Shown: positions 62,673 through 64,000 of the stretch, piece by piece
Layout of the letters: every line of letters starts with the position of its first letter
Numbering within the stretch: position 1 is the stretch's first letter
NCBI GenBank assembly: GCA_037200045.1
Contig: JBBCHM010000001.1
Location: 2,542,001-2,606,000 of the forward strand
Length of the DNA stretch: 64,000 nucleotides
Reading direction: 5' to 3'
Origin: Rhizomicrobium sp.
GTDB taxonomy: Bacteria; Pseudomonadota; Alphaproteobacteria; Micropepsales; Micropepsaceae
The notes under the pieces: generated by a model
The model's input: the letters and a program-made list of their open reading frames with translations, nothing else
Database searches by the model: none
What the model was told of the DNA's origin: nothing
Program-made: the position numbers and the translations under genes

Positions 62673-63986
62673 ATGGCCAATCTCGCCAGACGGATGGCCG
62701 TCGGGGCCGCGCTGTTGTTTTGCGGTTGCGCGCGGGCCGCCGCGCCGGCCGCCCTGACGCCGGCCCAGGACCACGCGGTGATCGACGCGGTCGCACGCCT
62801 GGTGTCCGCCCATTACGTGATCCCGGAAAAGCGCGACGGCATCGTCGCCGAGCTGCGCCGGCGCGAGGCCGCCGGCCGCTACACCATCGCCAACCCGGCG
62901 CAATTCGCGCAGATCCTGAGCGACGACATGGTCGCGATCGCGCAGGACCGGCACATGTGGTTCGACTACGACCCGGCCGCCTACCAGGCCGCGCTGTTGC
63001 CGCGCGACGCCAATGACAGCGATCCGCTGTCCGACGCGGCGTCGGCGCGCGACAACCAGGGCTATGAGGAGATGCGCATCCTGCCGGGCAATATCCGCTA
63101 TGTCCGGCTCGCCGGTTTCGAATGGAGCGGCGAGGCCACCAGCAAGGTGATCGCCGACGTCGCGCGCTTCCTGCATGGCGGCGACGCCATCATCCTCGAC
63201 ATCGCGGGCAATGGCGGCGGCGCGGGCGAGGCGGTGCAGGCGCTGGCGAGCTATTTCCTGGCGCCCGACGGCCGCGTGCTGATGAACTTCCACGACACCT
63301 TCGAAGGCAAGGACTATGCGACGCGGGTGATCGACAAGCTCGACGGGCCGCGGCTCACCGGCATTCCGCTCTACGTCCTGATCAGCGGGCGCACCGGATC
63401 GGCGGCGGAGGAATTCACCGCCCATGTCCGCTATTTCAAGTTCGGCACGCTGGTGGGCTCGAACACGGCGGGCGCCGCGAACAACGATCATGTATTTCCG
63501 GTCGCGCCCTTCTTCGTGCAGAGCATCTCGATCGGGCGGCCCGAGCATCCCGTCATGCACGGAAATTGGGAGGGCACCGGCCTGGCGCCGGACATCGCCG
63601 CCGCGCCCGGGCAGGCGCTGGCGCAGGCCGAAATCGTGGCGCTGACGGCTCTGCGCGCCAAGACGACCGACACCGCGCGCCGCGAGGACTATGACTGGGC
63701 GCTCGTCGCCGCCAACGCCGCGCTGCATCCGGTGCGGCCGGACCCCGCCGTCCTCGCCGCCTATGCGGGCAAATATGGGACGAGGAAAATCTGGCTCGCC
63801 GACGGCGTCCTGATGTACCAGCGCGAGGGCCGCGAGGCGACGGCGCTGACCCCGCTCGCGGATGACCTTTTCGCTATGGCCAGCACCGCCGAGGTCCGGG
63901 TGCGCTTCCGCCGCGACGGCGGCCGGATCACGGGCTACGACACGCTCAGCCCCGACGGCCAATCCATCCCCGTGCCGCGCGATTGA
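62673..63986 (+). CDS. S41 family peptidase
   Basis: A 437-residue exported protein of the S41 (tail-specific/C-terminal processing) peptidase clan. A signal peptide covers about residues 1-22 (LARRMAVGAALLFCGCARAA; a lipobox reading FCGC is poor). The catalytic Ser lies in SGRTGSAAEEFTAHVRYF; GNIRYVRLAGFEW and ILDIAGNGGG are core segments. The N-terminal helical domain resembles retinoid-binding-like S41 members. A GAAGGAAG site precedes the ATG at 62673. The stop at 63986 is within the window. Confidence 0.85.
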   Translation: MANLARRMAVGAALLFCGCARAAAPAALTPAQDHAVIDAVARLVSAHYVIPEKRDGIVAELRRREAAGRYTIANPAQFAQILSDDMVAIAQDRHMWFDYDPAAYQAALLPRDANDSDPLSDAASARDNQGYEEMRILPGNIRYVRLAGFEWSGEATSKVIADVARFLHGGDAIILDIAGNGGGAGEAVQALASYFLAPDGRVLMNFHDTFEGKDYATRVIDKLDGPRLTGIPLYVLISGRTGSAAEEFTAHVRYFKFGTLVGSNTAGAANNDHVFPVAPFFVQSISIGRPEHPVMHGNWEGTGLAPDIAAAPGQALAQAEIVALTALRAKTTDTARREDYDWALVAANAALHPVRPDPAVLAAYAGKYGTRKIWLADGVLMYQREGREATALTPLADDLFAMASTAEVRVRFRRDGGRITGYDTLSPDGQSIPVPRD

Positions 63987-64000
63987 AGGGCGCGCGCCGG

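Overview
The window is GC-rich (roughly two thirds G+C by eye), densely packed chromosomal DNA. The gene families point to an alphaproteobacterium: two IalB-type proteins, a MlaA lipoprotein, an MdtABC-like RND pump with two different permeases, a ManD-type glucuronate route, acyl-CoA dehydrogenase pairs and CTCTCCCGC-type intergenic palindromes. I cannot name the genus. No rRNA, tRNA, CRISPR array or transposase was recognised.

Layout: 0.1-4.3 kb carries a Wzz/GumC-like chain-length protein with a degenerate kinase domain, two IalB-family proteins and a DedA protein. 4.5-12.5 kb is a three-gene RND efflux operon, facing mlaA across a hairpin. 13.3-15.0 kb is a molybdopterin oxidoreductase plus a cytochrome b subunit. 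15.2-16.8 kb has an SDR and a membrane protein. 16.9-23.7 kb is a tightly overlapping uronate operon (eda-kdgK-uxaC-manD-GH31) behind a palindromic operator. It takes glucuronate-type sugars to pyruvate and glyceraldehyde-3-phosphate, but no classical fructuronate reductase is visible. 23.7-27.2 kb carries two acyl-CoA dehydrogenases and a thiolase; an acyl-CoA ligase lies at 57.7-59.3 kb.

29.8-32.3 kb is a stress-like region. Two paralogous dicistrons, each a cold-shock protein plus a small coiled-coil protein, share a matching promoter layout, an identical 36-bp leader-start block and an intercistronic hairpin with a U-tract. Between them, on the other strand, lies a three-gene cassette of small proteins, one resembling ribosome modulation factor.

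34.8-38.1 kb is a defence island: a lone XRE regulator divergent from a BglII-family endonuclease, an overlapping MT-A70 adenine methyltransferase and an AT-richer AIPR-family gene. It lies between a variant pyruvate kinase lacking the C-terminal domain and uvrB. Next to uvrB is an orphan B12-type radical SAM enzyme of the ribosomal-peptide maturation family, with no recognisable precursor.

42.7-50 kb has a YqhA-like protein, two glutathione transferase-like proteins, a thioesterase with a WYL regulator, tandem winged-helix paralogues, a SYLF protein and tandem small membrane proteins. 50.2-53.3 kb holds divergent bioA and bioFD. 53.4-64 kb carries metabolic and regulatory genes: an MBL hydrolase with an amidohydrolase, a NIPSNAP-like protein with an ArsR regulator, an acyl-CoA ligase, a small XRE/membrane pair with its operator, an alpha/beta hydrolase, a class III aminotransferase and an S41 peptidase.

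The best candidates for something undescribed are the duplicated csp/coiled-coil module with its leader, the XRE-BglII-MTase-AIPR island, the orphan radical SAM gene, and the RND adaptor carrying a Cys-rich repeat.
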